Assembly: GCF_016106015.1 (NCBI RefSeq)
Contig: NZ_JACADQ010000007.1
Span: forward strand, 1-49,925
Reading direction: 5' to 3'
DNA: 49,925 bases
DNA from: Neoroseomonas rubea
GTDB taxonomy: Bacteria; Pseudomonadota; Alphaproteobacteria; Acetobacterales; Acetobacteraceae
Positions 1 to 8,761 of the stretch are shown piece after piece. The notes under the pieces are model-generated. The model was not told where the DNA came from and did no database searches. It saw only the letters and a program-made list of their open reading frames with translations. The position numbers were made by a program, and so were the translations under genes. Position 1 is the first letter of the stretch, and each line of letters begins with the position of its first letter.

Positions 1-2
1 CC

Positions 3-1163
3 GGCGGCTTGGCCGCGCCGGCGCTCGCGCAGCAGCGCCCGGCCCAAGGCCGTCGGCCGGCGCAAGGGCCTGCTGGCACGCCCGCCAGCACGCCGCTCGG
101 CCCGCTCGACGTGCTCGCCCGCCAAGCGCTGGTGGTGGATTTCGCGACCGGCGCCGTGCTGCTGGAAAAGAACGCTGACGAGCGCATGCCGCCGTCCTCC
201 ATGTCCAAGCTCATGACGATGTATGTCGTCTTCGAGCACCTGAAGGCCGGCCGCCTGCAGATGGACCAGATGCTGCCGGTCAGCGAGCGCGCCTGGCGCA
301 TGGGCGGCTCGAAGATGTTCGTCGAGCTGAACGCCCAGGTGAAGGTCGAGGACCTGCTCCGTGGCGTCATCGTGCAGTCCGGCAACGACGCCTGCATCGT
401 TCTGGCCGAGGCGATCAGCGGCAGCGAACAGCAATTCGCCGATGCGATGAACGAGGCCGGCCGCCGGATCGGCCTGACCAACAGCACCTTCCGCAATTCC
501 ACCGGCTGGCCGGATCCGGAACATCGCACCACTGCGCGCGACCTCGCGACGCTGGCGCGGAGGATCATCAACGACTTCCCAGAATACTACGCCTACTACA
601 GCGAGCGGTCCTTCCGCTTCAACAACATCAGCCAGGACAACCGCAACCCGCTGCTGGCGCGCGTCGCCGGCGCCGATGGCCTCAAGACCGGCCACACCGA
701 GGAAGCGGGCTACGGCCTGACCGGCAGCGTCCGCCGCGGCGACCGGCGCGTGATCATGGTGATCAACGGCCTGCCGACCATGCGCGCCCGCGCTGAGGAG
801 AGCGAGCGGCTGATGGAATGGGCCTTCCGTGAATTCGAGGCGGTGGTGCTGTTCCGCGCCCAGGACACCATCGAGGAGGTACCGGTCTATCTCGGCGAAC
901 GCTCGAAGGTGCCGATGGTGGGCGGGCGGGACCTGGTGCTGACCTTGCCACGCCAGTGGCGCACACGGCTGCAGGTGCGCCTGCGCTATGACGCCCCGAT
1001 CACCGCGCCCGTCGCGCGCGGCCAGCAGATCGGCGAAATGCTCGTGGGCGGGCAGGGCGTGCCCGAGTTGCGCGTCCCTCTGCTCGCCGGGGCGGATGTC
1101 GAGCGGCTGGGCCTCGTCTCCCGCATCCCGGCGGTGGTCAGCCGCTGGGTCTTCGGCAGCTGA
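3..1163 (+). CDS. dacA: D-alanyl-D-alanine carboxypeptidase (PBP5/6 family), 5'-truncated by window edge
   Basis: Trims the terminal D-Ala from peptidoglycan pentapeptides in the periplasm. The three penicillin-binding motifs are present in order: SMSK (SxxK nucleophile motif) about 70 residues in, SGN (SxN), and KTG followed by HTEE. After these comes a beta-rich tail of about 100 residues that fits the PBP5 C-terminal domain. The first visible residues (GGLAAPALAQ) look like the end of a Sec signal peptide with an ALA-Q cleavage site, so only the start of the signal peptide is missing; a TTG at position 9 is inside it and is not the true start. Family assignment is firm; the exact paralogue (dacA, dacC or dacF) cannot be decided. 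Confidence 0.9.
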   Translation, partial: GGLAAPALAQQRPAQGRRPAQGPAGTPASTPLGPLDVLARQALVVDFATGAVLLEKNADERMPPSSMSKLMTMYVVFEHLKAGRLQMDQMLPVSERAWRMGGSKMFVELNAQVKVEDLLRGVIVQSGNDACIVLAEAISGSEQQFADAMNEAGRRIGLTNSTFRNSTGWPDPEHRTTARDLATLARRIINDFPEYYAYYSERSFRFNNISQDNRNPLLARVAGADGLKTGHTEEAGYGLTGSVRRGDRRVIMVINGLPTMRARAEESERLMEWAFREFEAVVLFRAQDTIEEVPVYLGERSKVPMVGGRDLVLTLPRQWRTRLQVRLRYDAPITAPVARGQQIGEMLVGGQGVPELRVPLLAGADVERLGLVSRIPAVVSRWVFGS

Positions 1164-1178
1164 CCGCGGCGCGCGGCG

Positions 1179-1391
1179 TCAGCGCCGGACCATCGCGCCC
1201 GCCGCTTCCTTGAGGCGGCTGAGGATCTCTGCCAGCACACGCGCCGCTTCATCGTGACGATGTTCATAGGCGCTCAGCAGGATTCCCTCGACCGCCATCG
1301 AGGCGAGCGCCAGATGCGCAGCTTGCGACGCGCCATCGCGATCGTCGGACCCTTGATCAAGAGCATCGGCCGCGTGTTTCGCGCAGGACAT
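1179..1391 (-). CDS. small hypothetical protein, 70 aa
   Basis: Family not recognised. The predicted protein is almost entirely helix-forming (Ala/Leu/Glu-rich, for example AARVLAEILSRLKEA near the C-terminus) with two Cys-His-rich N-terminal residues (MSCAKH). It has no membrane segment or signal peptide. I chose the ATG at 1391 because a good ribosome site (GGAGGG on the minus strand, about 1398-1403) lies 5 nt upstream; a GTG two codons earlier overlaps that site. It is convergent with the dac gene, 15 nt away. Support is the ribosome site, sensible amino-acid composition and lack of any competing gene. A spurious ORF in GC-rich DNA remains possible. Confidence 0.5.
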   Translation of the reverse strand: MSCAKHAADALDQGSDDRDGASQAAHLALASMAVEGILLSAYEHRHDEAARVLAEILSRLKEAAGAMVRR

Positions 1392-1420
1392 GCACACCCT
1401 CCGACACGCCTCTCACTCAA

Positions 1421-1458
1421 CCGGTTTTCTCAGTGTAACTGACATGGACGGTAACCGG
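1421..1458. promoter_or_regulatory. nested palindromes, possible operator
   Basis: CCGGTT (1421-1426) and AACCGG (1453-1458) flank the 11-bp palindrome CAGTGTAACTG (1431-1441). GTAAC also recurs as a direct repeat inside the element. It lies just upstream of the minus-strand 70-aa gene, with a TTGAAA (minus strand, about 1464-1469) further upstream that could be a -35 box. The binding protein is unknown. Confidence 0.3.
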
Positions 1459-1599
1459 ATTGTTTCAAGGGGGAACTGCTCTCGAAGACGTGATGATTCG
1501 GCATGCTGATCCGCAGCGACCACGGATCGCCAGCCAGCCCTTCGTCCCGCCCAGGTGGCATGATTTGACGTCACGCTGCCGCACCGCCAAACCGGCCGC

Positions 1600-2226
1600 A
1601 TGCGCGCCGCAGGCCGGTTCATCACGCTCGAAGGGGGCGAGGGGGCAGGGAAGTCCACCCAGGCCCGCCGCCTCGCTGCGCGCCTTGCTCAGGCGGGCAG
1701 GCCCGTGCTTGTCACGCGCGAACCGGGGGGCACGCCGGGGGCGGAACGCATCCGCGGTCTGCTGCTCGGCCACGGGCCCTGGGACCCGGTCGCGGAAGCG
1801 ATGCTCCATTTCGCGGCACGGCGGGAACACCTCGTCCGCACCATACGGCCCTTCATCGCCGCCGGCGGCTGGGTCATCAGCGACCGCTTCGCCGATTCCA
1901 CCCTCGCCTACCAGGGCGCGCAGGGACTGCGGCGCAAGGTCTGGACCACCCTCGCCGACCTCGCCCTCGAAGGCTTCGCGCCGGACCTGACGCTCGTGCT
2001 CGACCTGCCCGTGACCGACGGTATGGGTCGCGCGGCGGCGCGGAGCGGGGCGGATCGCTACGAGCGGATGGGCCGCGACTTCCACGAAAGGGTCCGCGCG
2101 GGATTCCTTGCCATCGCGGCGGGCGACCCCGAACGCTGCGCGGTGATCGACGCGCGGCACGACGCCGATGCAGTGGCGTCGGAGATCGGCCGGATCGTCC
2201 GCGAACGCCTTGGAGCGACCGCGTGA
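1600..2226 (+). CDS. tmk: thymidylate (dTMP) kinase
   Basis: Phosphorylates dTMP to dTDP with ATP in dTTP synthesis; cytoplasmic. At 208 aa it has the usual bacterial length. The P-loop is at residues 12-19 (GGEGAGKS), followed by the TREPGGT motif that binds dTMP, then SDRF with downstream STLAYQG, and an Arg-rich LID segment around RAAARSGADRYERM. The start at 1600 gives the expected short N-terminus before FITLEGGEG. It heads a co-directional run with holB, metG and tatD; tmk-holB adjacency is common in bacteria. Confidence 0.96.
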   Translation: MRAAGRFITLEGGEGAGKSTQARRLAARLAQAGRPVLVTREPGGTPGAERIRGLLLGHGPWDPVAEAMLHFAARREHLVRTIRPFIAAGGWVISDRFADSTLAYQGAQGLRRKVWTTLADLALEGFAPDLTLVLDLPVTDGMGRAAARSGADRYERMGRDFHERVRAGFLAIAAGDPERCAVIDARHDADAVASEIGRIVRERLGATA

Positions 2227-2227
2227 T

Positions 2228-2287
2228 CCGGAGGGGGCTCCGCCCTCTCCGGGCCTCTCCCGCCGGGGGAAAGGAATTTCCCCCGGC
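2228..2287. repeat. double hairpin between tmk and holB (REP-like or attenuator-like)
   Basis: Two stem-loops lie back to back just after the tmk stop. The first pairs 2228-2237 with 2243-2252 (10 bp, one G-U pair, loop CTCCG). The second pairs 2262-2272 with 2277-2287 (11 bp perfect, GCCGGGGGAAA with TTTCCCCCGGC, loop GGAA). A short CTTTT follows at 2296-2300. Transcription continues into holB, so this may be an mRNA-processing or partial termination site, or a dispersed palindromic repeat; no second copy was seen here. Confidence 0.6.
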
Positions 2288-2314
2288 CCCCCAATCTTTT
2301 CTGACTGTCGGCCG

Positions 2315-3316
2315 ATGATCGAGCCGCGGGGTAACCCGGATCTGGTCGGGCATGAGGAGCAGGCGCGGGCGCTCGAGCAGGCGGCGTGGTCTGGGCGGCT
2401 GCATCATGCCTGGCTGATCGCGGGGCCGCCGGGGATCGGCAAGGCGACGCTCGCCTGGCGATTCGCGCGCTGGCTGCTCGCCGGGCTGCCGAAATCCGCC
2501 CCGCCGCTCTTCGTCGATCCTGCGAGCGCGGTGTTCCGGCGCGTCGCGGCCGACACCCATGCCGACTGCTTCACGCTCGAACCCGGCACGGGGGACCGCG
2601 GCACGAAGCGCGTGCTGCGCGTCGAGGATGCGCGCGACGCCGTCCGCTTCCTGACCCAGACCGCGGCCGAGGGGGGCTGGCGCGTTGTCGTGATGGACGA
2701 GGCCGAGCGCGCCGACCAGGCGGCCGTGCAGAACACGCTGCTCAAGACGCTGGAGGAACCGCCGCCGCGCACCGTGCTGCTGCTGGTCTGCTCCGCGCCG
2801 CAGCGCCTGCTGCCGACCATCCGCAGCCGCTGCCGGCGGCTCGACCTGAACCCGTTGCCGGCCGAGGCGATGGACACGTTGCTCGCGCGCCTGCTGCCGG
2901 AGACGGGCAAGACGGAGCGCGCGCGCCTCGCCGCCCTCGCGCAGGGCTCCCCTGGTCGCGCGCTGGCGCTCGCCGAGGCAGGCGGGATCGAACTCCAGGC
3001 GATGGTGGAAAAAAGCCTCGCCGCGCTGGCGAAGGGCGAGGTGCCGCGCGACCACGCGCTGGGCGACCGGCTGGCGATGGACCGCACGGGCGGAGCCTTC
3101 GGCATCTTCTTCGCGCTGCTGCGTGGGGCGATCGCGTCGGCCCTCGGCGATGCGGCGCGCGGTCGCGCGGCACCGGACTGGCTCGGCCGCCATCCGCTTG
3201 CGGTGTGGGCGTCGCTGTGGGATAGGCTCGGCACCCTCGCGGACGATACGGAGCGGTTGAATCTCGACCGCAAGCAGGCCGTGCTCACGGGCCTTTCCTG
3301 GCTCGCGCGCCCCTGA
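2315..3316 (+). CDS. holB: DNA polymerase III subunit delta'
   Basis: Clamp-loader subunit that helps load the beta sliding clamp at replication forks. The 333-aa protein is an AAA+ domain with a P-loop at residues 37-44 (GPPGIGKA), an acidic DEAERA segment in place of a strict Walker B, the LLKTLEEPP motif typical of delta'/gamma subunits, and the SRC sensor motif (TIRSRC). The start is ATG 2315 (MIEPRGNPDLVGHE); the reading frame stays open upstream across the hairpins but those codons look like GC-rich noise. It lies downstream of tmk and 32 nt before metG. Confidence 0.93.
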   Translation: MIEPRGNPDLVGHEEQARALEQAAWSGRLHHAWLIAGPPGIGKATLAWRFARWLLAGLPKSAPPLFVDPASAVFRRVAADTHADCFTLEPGTGDRGTKRVLRVEDARDAVRFLTQTAAEGGWRVVVMDEAERADQAAVQNTLLKTLEEPPPRTVLLLVCSAPQRLLPTIRSRCRRLDLNPLPAEAMDTLLARLLPETGKTERARLAALAQGSPGRALALAEAGGIELQAMVEKSLAALAKGEVPRDHALGDRLAMDRTGGAFGIFFALLRGAIASALGDAARGRAAPDWLGRHPLAVWASLWDRLGTLADDTERLNLDRKQAVLTGLSWLARP

Positions 3317-3348
3317 GCGGACGCACGGAAGCCGGACCGGACAAGCCC

Positions 3349-4923
3349 ATGTCGAAGCAGCCCGTCTACCTCACGACGCCGATCTACTACGTCAACGACA
3401 GGCCCCATATCGGGCATGCCTACACGTCGCTGGCGACCGACGTGCTGGCGCGCTTCAAGCGCCTGGACGGGCACGAGGTCTTCTTCCTGACCGGCACTGA
3501 CGAACACGGGCAGAAGGTGGAGAAGGCGGCGAAGGATGCGGGGGAGGACCCGCAGGCCTTTACCGACCGCGTCAGCCAGGCCTTCCGCGACCTGACGGCC
3601 ACGATGGGATTTTCCAACGACGACTTCATCCGCACCACGGAACCCCGCCACAAGGCGGCCTGCGTCGCGCTGTGGCAGGCGCTGGCGGAGAAGGGCGAGA
3701 TCTACCTCGGCGACTACGAGGGCTGGTACGCGGTGCGCGACGAGGCCTTCTACGGCCCGGACGAGCTGACCGAGCGGGACGGGGTGAAGGTCGCCCCCTC
3801 CGGCGCGCCGGTGGAGTGGGTGCGCGAACCCTCCTACTTCTTCCGCCTGTCGAAGTGGCTGCCCGAACTGCTGCGCCGCTACGACCTGCCGGAAGGCCAT
3901 CCCGAGCGGATCGACATCCAGCCCGAGAGCCGGCGCAACGAGGTGCGCGCCTTCATTCAGCAGGGCCTTAAGGATTTCGCTGAGCGCCCGGAGAAGCTGG
4001 ACCTCTCCGTGTCCCGCACCTCCTTCACCTGGGGGGTGAAGGTGCCGGGGGACGAGGCACATGTGATGTACGTGTGGCTCGATGCGCTGACCAACTACAT
4101 CACCGCGGCGGGCTACCCGGACGCGTCGCATCCGCGCTGGCGCTTCTGGCCGGCGGATGTGCATTTTGTCGGCAAGGACATCGTCCGCTTCCACACCATC
4201 TACTGGCCGGCCTTCCTGATGGCCGCCGGCATCGCCCCGCCGAGGCGCGTCTTCGCCCATGGATGGTGGACCAACGAGGGCCAGAAGATCTCGAAATCCC
4301 TCGGCAACGTCATCGACCCGGTGGCGCTCGTCGAGGAATTCGGCCTCGACCCCGTGCGCTACTTCCTGCTGCGGGAAGTGCCCTTCGGGAATGATGGCGA
4401 CTTTTCGCGCAAGGCGCTCGTGCACCGGCTGAACGGCGAGCTGGCGGATGCGCTGGGCAATCTCGCGAACCGGACGCTGAGCCTGATCCAGCGGAACTGC
4501 GAGGGCCGGCTGCCGGGCGAGGCGGCGCGGGATGCGTCGGACGCGGCCCTGTTTGCCTCGCTCGACACGTTGCTCGCCACGGTCCGCAACCAGCTGGACC
4601 ACCAGCATTTCCACCTGGCGCTGGAGAGCGTCTTCGCGAGCGTGCGCGACGCCAATGGCTACATCACCCAGCAGGCGCCGTGGGCATTGAAGAAGACCGA
4701 CCTCGCGCGCATGGCCGCCGTGCTGCGCCACCTGCACACGGCGCTGCGCGCCTATGCCACGGTACTGCAGCCCTTCATGCCCGCCACCATGGCCGCTTTG
4801 CTCGACCAGCTCGGCGTGCCCGCGGATGCGCGGGACTTCGGCGCCCTGGCCTCGCCGCTGCCCGAAGGCACGCCGCTGCCGCCGCCCGCCCCGCTGTTCC
4901 GCAAGATGGACCTGCCGGCCTGA
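3349..4923 (+). CDS. metG: methionyl-tRNA synthetase
   Basis: Charges tRNA-Met with methionine (class I synthetase; cytoplasm). The 524-aa protein carries the HIGH motif at residues 20-23 (PHIGH) and KISKS at 313-317 (KMSKS family). The connective-peptide region around residues 125-160 (DYEGWYAVRDEAFY) lacks the Cys pairs of zinc-binding MetRS, so it is the zinc-free, short form without a C-terminal tRNA-binding domain. An anticodon-binding helical domain follows the catalytic core. Its TGA stop overlaps the tatD start (TGATG), which suggests translational coupling. Confidence 0.97.
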   Translation: MSKQPVYLTTPIYYVNDRPHIGHAYTSLATDVLARFKRLDGHEVFFLTGTDEHGQKVEKAAKDAGEDPQAFTDRVSQAFRDLTATMGFSNDDFIRTTEPRHKAACVALWQALAEKGEIYLGDYEGWYAVRDEAFYGPDELTERDGVKVAPSGAPVEWVREPSYFFRLSKWLPELLRRYDLPEGHPERIDIQPESRRNEVRAFIQQGLKDFAERPEKLDLSVSRTSFTWGVKVPGDEAHVMYVWLDALTNYITAAGYPDASHPRWRFWPADVHFVGKDIVRFHTIYWPAFLMAAGIAPPRRVFAHGWWTNEGQKISKSLGNVIDPVALVEEFGLDPVRYFLLREVPFGNDGDFSRKALVHRLNGELADALGNLANRTLSLIQRNCEGRLPGEAARDASDAALFASLDTLLATVRNQLDHQHFHLALESVFASVRDANGYITQQAPWALKKTDLARMAAVLRHLHTALRAYATVLQPFMPATMAALLDQLGVPADARDFGALASPLPEGTPLPPPAPLFRKMDLPA

Positions 4924-5696
4924 TGCTCGTCGATAGCCATTGCCACCTCGACTACTACGTCGAGGGCGAGATCGAGCAGGTCATGGACCGCGCCCGGCAA
5001 GCCGGGGTCGGCCGGATGGTCACGATCGGCGTGCGCATGTCCCAGGCGGCGCGGGTGAAGGAGATCGCCTCGCGCGTCCCCGACGTCTGGGGCACGGTCG
5101 GCATCCACCCGCATAATGCCGGGGAAGGGCCGCTGCCCACGCCGGAGGAGATCGCCGCCGAGGCCGACCATCCCCGCATCATCGGCATCGGGGAAAGCGG
5201 GCTCGACTATTTCTACGACAAGGCCCCGCGCGACGCGCAGGCGGAGAATTTTGCCAGGCACATCCGTGCGGCACGGCTGTCCGGCCTTCCGCTGGTAGTG
5301 CATGCACGGGACGCCGATGACGACATTCTCGCCATCCTGCGGCGGGAAAGGGAGGCGGGCGGCGCCTTCGACTTCCTGCTGCATTGCTTCAGCAGCGGGC
5401 GCGATCTCGCGGAAAAGGCGGTGGAGATGGGGGGCTATGTCTCCTTCTCCGGCATTCTGACCTTCCCGAAATCGCAGGAGATCCGGGACATCGCGCGCGA
5501 CCTGCCGCCCGAACGGCTGCTGGTGGAGACGGACGCACCCTACCTCGCCCCCGTGCCCTTCCGGGGCAAGCGCTGCGAGCCCGGGATGGTCGCGCATACG
5601 GCCAAGGTCCTGGCGGAGGTGCGGGGGCTGGAGATGGCGGCGCTTGCCGACCTGACCACCGGTAACTTCATGCGTTTATTCAGGAAAGCCTCGTAG
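4923..5696 (+). CDS. TatD-family metal-dependent deoxyribonuclease (YcfH-like)
   Basis: Predicted TIM-barrel metallo-hydrolase; family members show 3'-5' exonuclease activity on DNA/RNA or D-aminoacyl-tRNA-like substrates, so the substrate here is not certain. The 257 aa hold the metal ligands in order: DSHCHLD (His6, His8), GESGLD (bridging Glu), VVHARD (His), LLHCFSSG (His) and ETDAPYLAP (Asp). The ATG at 4923 shares bases with the metG stop. metG-tatD-MBL hydrolase is a recurring gene order in Alphaproteobacteria. Confidence 0.93.
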   Translation: MLVDSHCHLDYYVEGEIEQVMDRARQAGVGRMVTIGVRMSQAARVKEIASRVPDVWGTVGIHPHNAGEGPLPTPEEIAAEADHPRIIGIGESGLDYFYDKAPRDAQAENFARHIRAARLSGLPLVVHARDADDDILAILRREREAGGAFDFLLHCFSSGRDLAEKAVEMGGYVSFSGILTFPKSQEIRDIARDLPPERLLVETDAPYLAPVPFRGKRCEPGMVAHTAKVLAEVRGLEMAALADLTTGNFMRLFRKAS

Positions 5697-5700
5697 CGCC

Positions 5701-6495
5701 TTGCTTACGGTCACGATTCTTGGCTGTGGCGCCTCGGGTGGAGTGCCCCAGATCGGGGGGGGGGATGGGCGCGGCTGGTGGGGTGCCTGCGATCCGTCGA
5801 ACCCGCTGAACCACCGGACGCGATCCTCCATCCTGGTCGAAGGCGGCGGAGGCGGGCGGCTTCTGGTCGATACCGGGCCCGATCTCCGGACCCAGCTGCT
5901 GGCCTGCGGCGTGCCGGGCGTGGATGCAATTTTGTATACACATGATCATGCCGACCATGTGATGGGATTGGACGAGGTTCGCATCCTTAACCGCCTCGCC
6001 GGTCGGCCGATGCAGGCCTTCGCGACCGCCCGCACGCTCGAAATCCTGCAGCGCCGCTTCGACTACGCCTTTCTCCCGGCAACCGGGCCGGTCTTCTTCC
6101 GCCCGGCGGTGGACCCGGTGCCGATCGTGGCGGGGGAGACGGTCGCGATCGCCGGCCACCGGGTGGAAACCTTCTCGCAGGACCATGCGGTGATGGAGAC
6201 GGTGGGCTTCCGCATCGGCGCCTTCGCCTATTCGACCGACCTGGTGCATTTGCCCGAGGAGAGCCTGGCCCGCCTTCACGGCCTGGATACCTGGGTGGTG
6301 GGATGCTTCCAGCGCCGTCCCCACAAGGTCCATGCGAATGTCGATCAGGTGCTGGACTGGGTGGGGCGGATCAGGCCGCGCCGGACGGTCCTGACGCATA
6401 TGAGCCCCGACCTCGACCACGGCTGGCTGCTGGCCAACCTGCCGCTGGGCGTCGAGCCGGGGCATGACGGGATGGTGCTGGCCGTGCCGGGCTGA
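5701..6495 (+). CDS. MBL-fold metallo-hydrolase (PhnP-like)
   Basis: Member of the metallo-beta-lactamase fold related to PhnP/cyclic phosphodiesterases; the true substrate is unknown. The 264-aa protein begins at a TTG (5701), the only start giving the family N-terminus [15 protein letters not shown]. The metal motif HDHADH is at residues 81-86, followed by GLDEVR, a later His-Ala-Val-Met and YSTD segment, and a C-terminal [10 protein letters not shown]. It begins 4 nt after tatD. Codons 19-22 include a run of ten G (5755-5764), a possible slippage site. Confidence 0.88.
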   Translation: MLTVTILGCGASGGVPQIGGGDGRGWWGACDPSNPLNHRTRSSILVEGGGGGRLLVDTGPDLRTQLLACGVPGVDAILYTHDHADHVMGLDEVRILNRLAGRPMQAFATARTLEILQRRFDYAFLPATGPVFFRPAVDPVPIVAGETVAIAGHRVETFSQDHAVMETVGFRIGAFAYSTDLVHLPEESLARLHGLDTWVVGCFQRRPHKVHANVDQVLDWVGRIRPRRTVLTHMSPDLDHGWLLANLPLGVEPGHDGMVLAVPG

Positions 6496-6511
6496 CACCG
6501 TCCGGGGCAGG

Positions 6512-6542
6512 CCTTTCGCGACCGCGAGGGATGCCCCACATT
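6512..6542 (+). promoter_or_regulatory. heat-shock (RpoH)-like promoter candidate for clpP
   Basis: CCTTTCG at 6512-6518 and CCCCACATT at 6534-6542, 15 nt apart, resemble a sigma-32 promoter. The -10 part is good; the -35 part is a weak match to CCTTGAA. It lies 54 nt before the clpP start. Confidence 0.35.
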
Positions 6543-6595
6543 CGCAGGGACGACGGCGGGCTGATTCGGCCCCGCCGGAACGAAAGGATACGCCG

Positions 6596-7243
6596 ATGAT
6601 TCGCGATCGCGACCCGGTCGAGGTCTACAACAACACCCTGGTTCCGATGGTCATCGAGCAGACCGCGCGGGGCGAGCGGGCCTTCGACATCTATTCCCGC
6701 CTGCTGAAGGAACGGATCATCTTCCTGACGGGCCCGGTCTTCGACCAGGTGTCCTCGCTGATCTGCGCCCAGCTGCTGTTCCTGGAAAGCGAGAACCCCT
6801 CGAAGGACATCGCCTTCTACATCAATTCTCCCGGTGGCGTGGTTTCGGCCGGCCTCGCGATGTACGACACCATGCAGTACATCCGTTCCCCGGTCAGCAC
6901 GGTCTGCATCGGCCAGGCCGCGTCGATGGGCTCGCTGCTGCTGTGCGCCGGCGAAAAGGGCAAGCGCTACGCCCTGCCCAACAGCCGGATCATGGTCCAC
7001 CAGCCCTCGGGCGGGGCGCAGGGCCAGGCGACGGACATCGAGATCCAGGCGCGCGAGATCCTCAAGCTCCGCCAGCGCCTGAACGAGATCTACGTCCGTC
7101 ACACCGGCCAGCCGATCGAGGCGATCGAGAAGAAGCTCGACCGCGACAGCTACATGTCCGCCGAGGAGGCCCGCGACTTCGGCTTGGTGGACCATGTGGT
7201 CGAGGAACGCCCGGTCCCGGCCTCCGAAACCGCCAAGGCGTGA
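6596..7243 (+). CDS. clpP: ATP-dependent Clp protease proteolytic subunit
   Basis: Serine protease that forms the double-ring chamber working with ClpX (and ClpA). The 215 aa contain the catalytic triad: Ser110 in QAASMG, His135 in RIMVHQP and Asp184 in the RDSYMS segment. The processing N-terminus ([13 protein letters not shown]) places the start at ATG 6596, with a GAAAGGA ribosome site upstream; the longer open frame is not supported. It precedes its partner clpX by 121 nt, as in many proteobacteria, and lies in a stress-protease cluster with lon. Confidence 0.97.
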   Translation: MIRDRDPVEVYNNTLVPMVIEQTARGERAFDIYSRLLKERIIFLTGPVFDQVSSLICAQLLFLESENPSKDIAFYINSPGGVVSAGLAMYDTMQYIRSPVSTVCIGQAASMGSLLLCAGEKGKRYALPNSRIMVHQPSGGAQGQATDIEIQAREILKLRQRLNEIYVRHTGQPIEAIEKKLDRDSYMSAEEARDFGLVDHVVEERPVPASETAKA

Positions 7244-7296
7244 CCTTCGCGCCGCACCGGACGCCGGGGACGGGGCCCGGGGCTGCCTTTCGCTTT

Positions 7297-7323
7297 CCCT
7301 TAGGGGTCCTGAGGGCTACATAT
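7297..7323 (+). promoter_or_regulatory. possible heat-shock-like promoter before clpX
   Basis: CCCTTAG (7297-7303) and CTACATAT (7316-7323), 12 nt apart. It is a loose match to the same pattern seen before clpP and lon, and the spacing is short. Confidence 0.22.
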
Positions 7324-7333
7324 ACGTTGCAGT

Positions 7334-7351
7334 CCCCCGCACCGGCGGGGG
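7334..7351 (+). promoter_or_regulatory. GC-rich hairpin in the clpX leader
   Basis: Perfect 7-bp stem CCCCCGC/GCGGGGG with loop ACCG, ending 13 nt before the clpX start and just upstream of its GGAG ribosome site. It could affect translation or act as a partial terminator after clpP. Confidence 0.4.
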
Positions 7352-7364
7352 ACACGGAGACCGC

Positions 7365-8621
7365 ATGAGCAAGTCCGGAGATTCGAAGAACACCCTGTAT
7401 TGCTCGTTCTGCGGCAAGTCGCAGCACGAGGTCCGGAAGCTCATCGCCGGGCCGACGGTGTTCATCTGCGACGAATGCGTCGAACTCTGCATGGACATCA
7501 TTCGCGAGGAGCACAAGACGACCCTTGTGAAGTCCCGCGACGGGGTGCCGACGCCCAAGGAGATCTGCAAGGTCCTCGACGACTACGTGATCGGTCAGGA
7601 CCACGCGAAGAAGGTTCTCTCGGTCGCGGTCCACAATCACTACAAGCGCCTGGCCCATGGCGGGAAGAACCCCGACATCGAGATCGCCAAGTCGAACATC
7701 ATGCTCGTGGGCCCCACGGGCTCAGGCAAGACGCTGCTCGCCCAGACGCTCGCGCGCATCCTCGACGTCCCCTTCACCATGGCGGACGCGACGACGCTGA
7801 CCGAGGCGGGCTATGTCGGCGAGGATGTCGAGAACATCATCCTCAAGCTGCTGCAGGCCGCGGACTACAACGTGGAACGCGCGCAGCGGGGCATCGTCTA
7901 CATCGACGAAGTCGACAAGATCAGCCGCAAGTCGGACAACCCCTCCATCACCCGCGACGTGAGCGGGGAGGGCGTCCAGCAGGCGCTGCTCAAGATCATG
8001 GAAGGCACGGTCGCCTCCGTCCCGCCGCAGGGTGGGCGGAAGCACCCGCAGCAGGAATTCCTCCAGGTCGACACCTCGAACATCCTGTTCATCTGCGGTG
8101 GCGCCTTCGCGGGGCTCGAGAAGATCATCGGTGCCCGTGGCAAGGGCTCGGGGATGGGCTTCGGGGCCGAGGTCCGCGATCCCGATGAGCGCCGCACCGG
8201 CCAGATCCTGCGGGAGGTCGAGCCCGAGGACCTCCTGAAGTTCGGCCTGATCCCGGAATTCATCGGCCGCCTGCCTGTCGTCGCCACGCTCGACGACCTG
8301 GACGAGAAGGCGCTGATCGAGATCCTGACCAAGCCGAAGAACGCGCTGGTCAAGCAATATGCCCGGCTGTTCGAGATGGAGGGGGCGAAGCTCACCTTCA
8401 CCGAGGACGCACTGAAGGCGGTCGCGACCCGCGCGATCCAGCGCAAGACCGGGGCGCGCGGCCTGCGCTCGATCATGGAGGCGATCCTGCTGTCGACCAT
8501 GTTCGACCTGCCTGGTCTCGAATCGGTCGAGGAAGTGGTGGTGAACCGGGAAGTGGCCGAGGGCCGCGCCCAGCCGCTCTTCATCCACGCCGAACGGCCG
8601 GCCGAGCAGACTTCGGCCTGA
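7365..8621 (+). CDS. clpX: ATP-dependent Clp protease ATP-binding subunit ClpX
   Basis: AAA+ unfoldase that recognises tagged proteins and feeds them to ClpP. The 418-aa protein has an N-terminal zinc-binding domain (Cys13, Cys16, Cys35, Cys38), Walker A GPTGSGKT, pore loop GYVG, Walker [10 protein letters not shown], and a ClpP-docking loop with MGF in place of the common IGF (segment GSGMGFGAE). A sensor-2 region GARGLRS lies near the C-terminus. The start is ATG 7365, matching the family N-terminus; the longer open frame reads into the leader. Confidence 0.98.
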   Translation: MSKSGDSKNTLYCSFCGKSQHEVRKLIAGPTVFICDECVELCMDIIREEHKTTLVKSRDGVPTPKEICKVLDDYVIGQDHAKKVLSVAVHNHYKRLAHGGKNPDIEIAKSNIMLVGPTGSGKTLLAQTLARILDVPFTMADATTLTEAGYVGEDVENIILKLLQAADYNVERAQRGIVYIDEVDKISRKSDNPSITRDVSGEGVQQALLKIMEGTVASVPPQGGRKHPQQEFLQVDTSNILFICGGAFAGLEKIIGARGKGSGMGFGAEVRDPDERRTGQILREVEPEDLLKFGLIPEFIGRLPVVATLDDLDEKALIEILTKPKNALVKQYARLFEMEGAKLTFTEDALKAVATRAIQRKTGARGLRSIMEAILLSTMFDLPGLESVEEVVVNREVAEGRAQPLFIHAERPAEQTSA

Positions 8622-8659
8622 TCCGGCGGGGCGGGGCTGCGGCACCGCCCTGTCAAGTC

Positions 8660-8688
8660 CTTGAGAGGGCGTCCGGGGCCTCCCACAT
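8660..8688 (+). promoter_or_regulatory. heat-shock (RpoH)-like promoter candidate for lon
   Basis: CTTGAG (8660-8665, within CCTTGAG) is separated by 16 nt from CCCACAT (8682-8688). This resembles sigma-32 -35 and -10 boxes (CCTTGAA and CCCCATnT). It lies 73 nt before lon, a classic heat-shock gene. Confidence 0.45.
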
Positions 8689-8761
8689 CCGGGGGTACCG
8701 TGGCGCCCCGCCCGTGCCGCCATCTGGGCGGGCCGGGCGTCGACTGTCCCAGTGAGGTCAC

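Noticed and set aside
1566-1573. Perfect TGACGTCA palindrome before tmk
   Set aside because: Eight bases is too short to be meaningful in this GC-rich DNA, and no matching -10 box is spaced correctly.
2404-4737. Minus-strand frame of 777 codons over holB and metG
   Set aside because: Antisense to two clear genes with complete motifs; no start signal.
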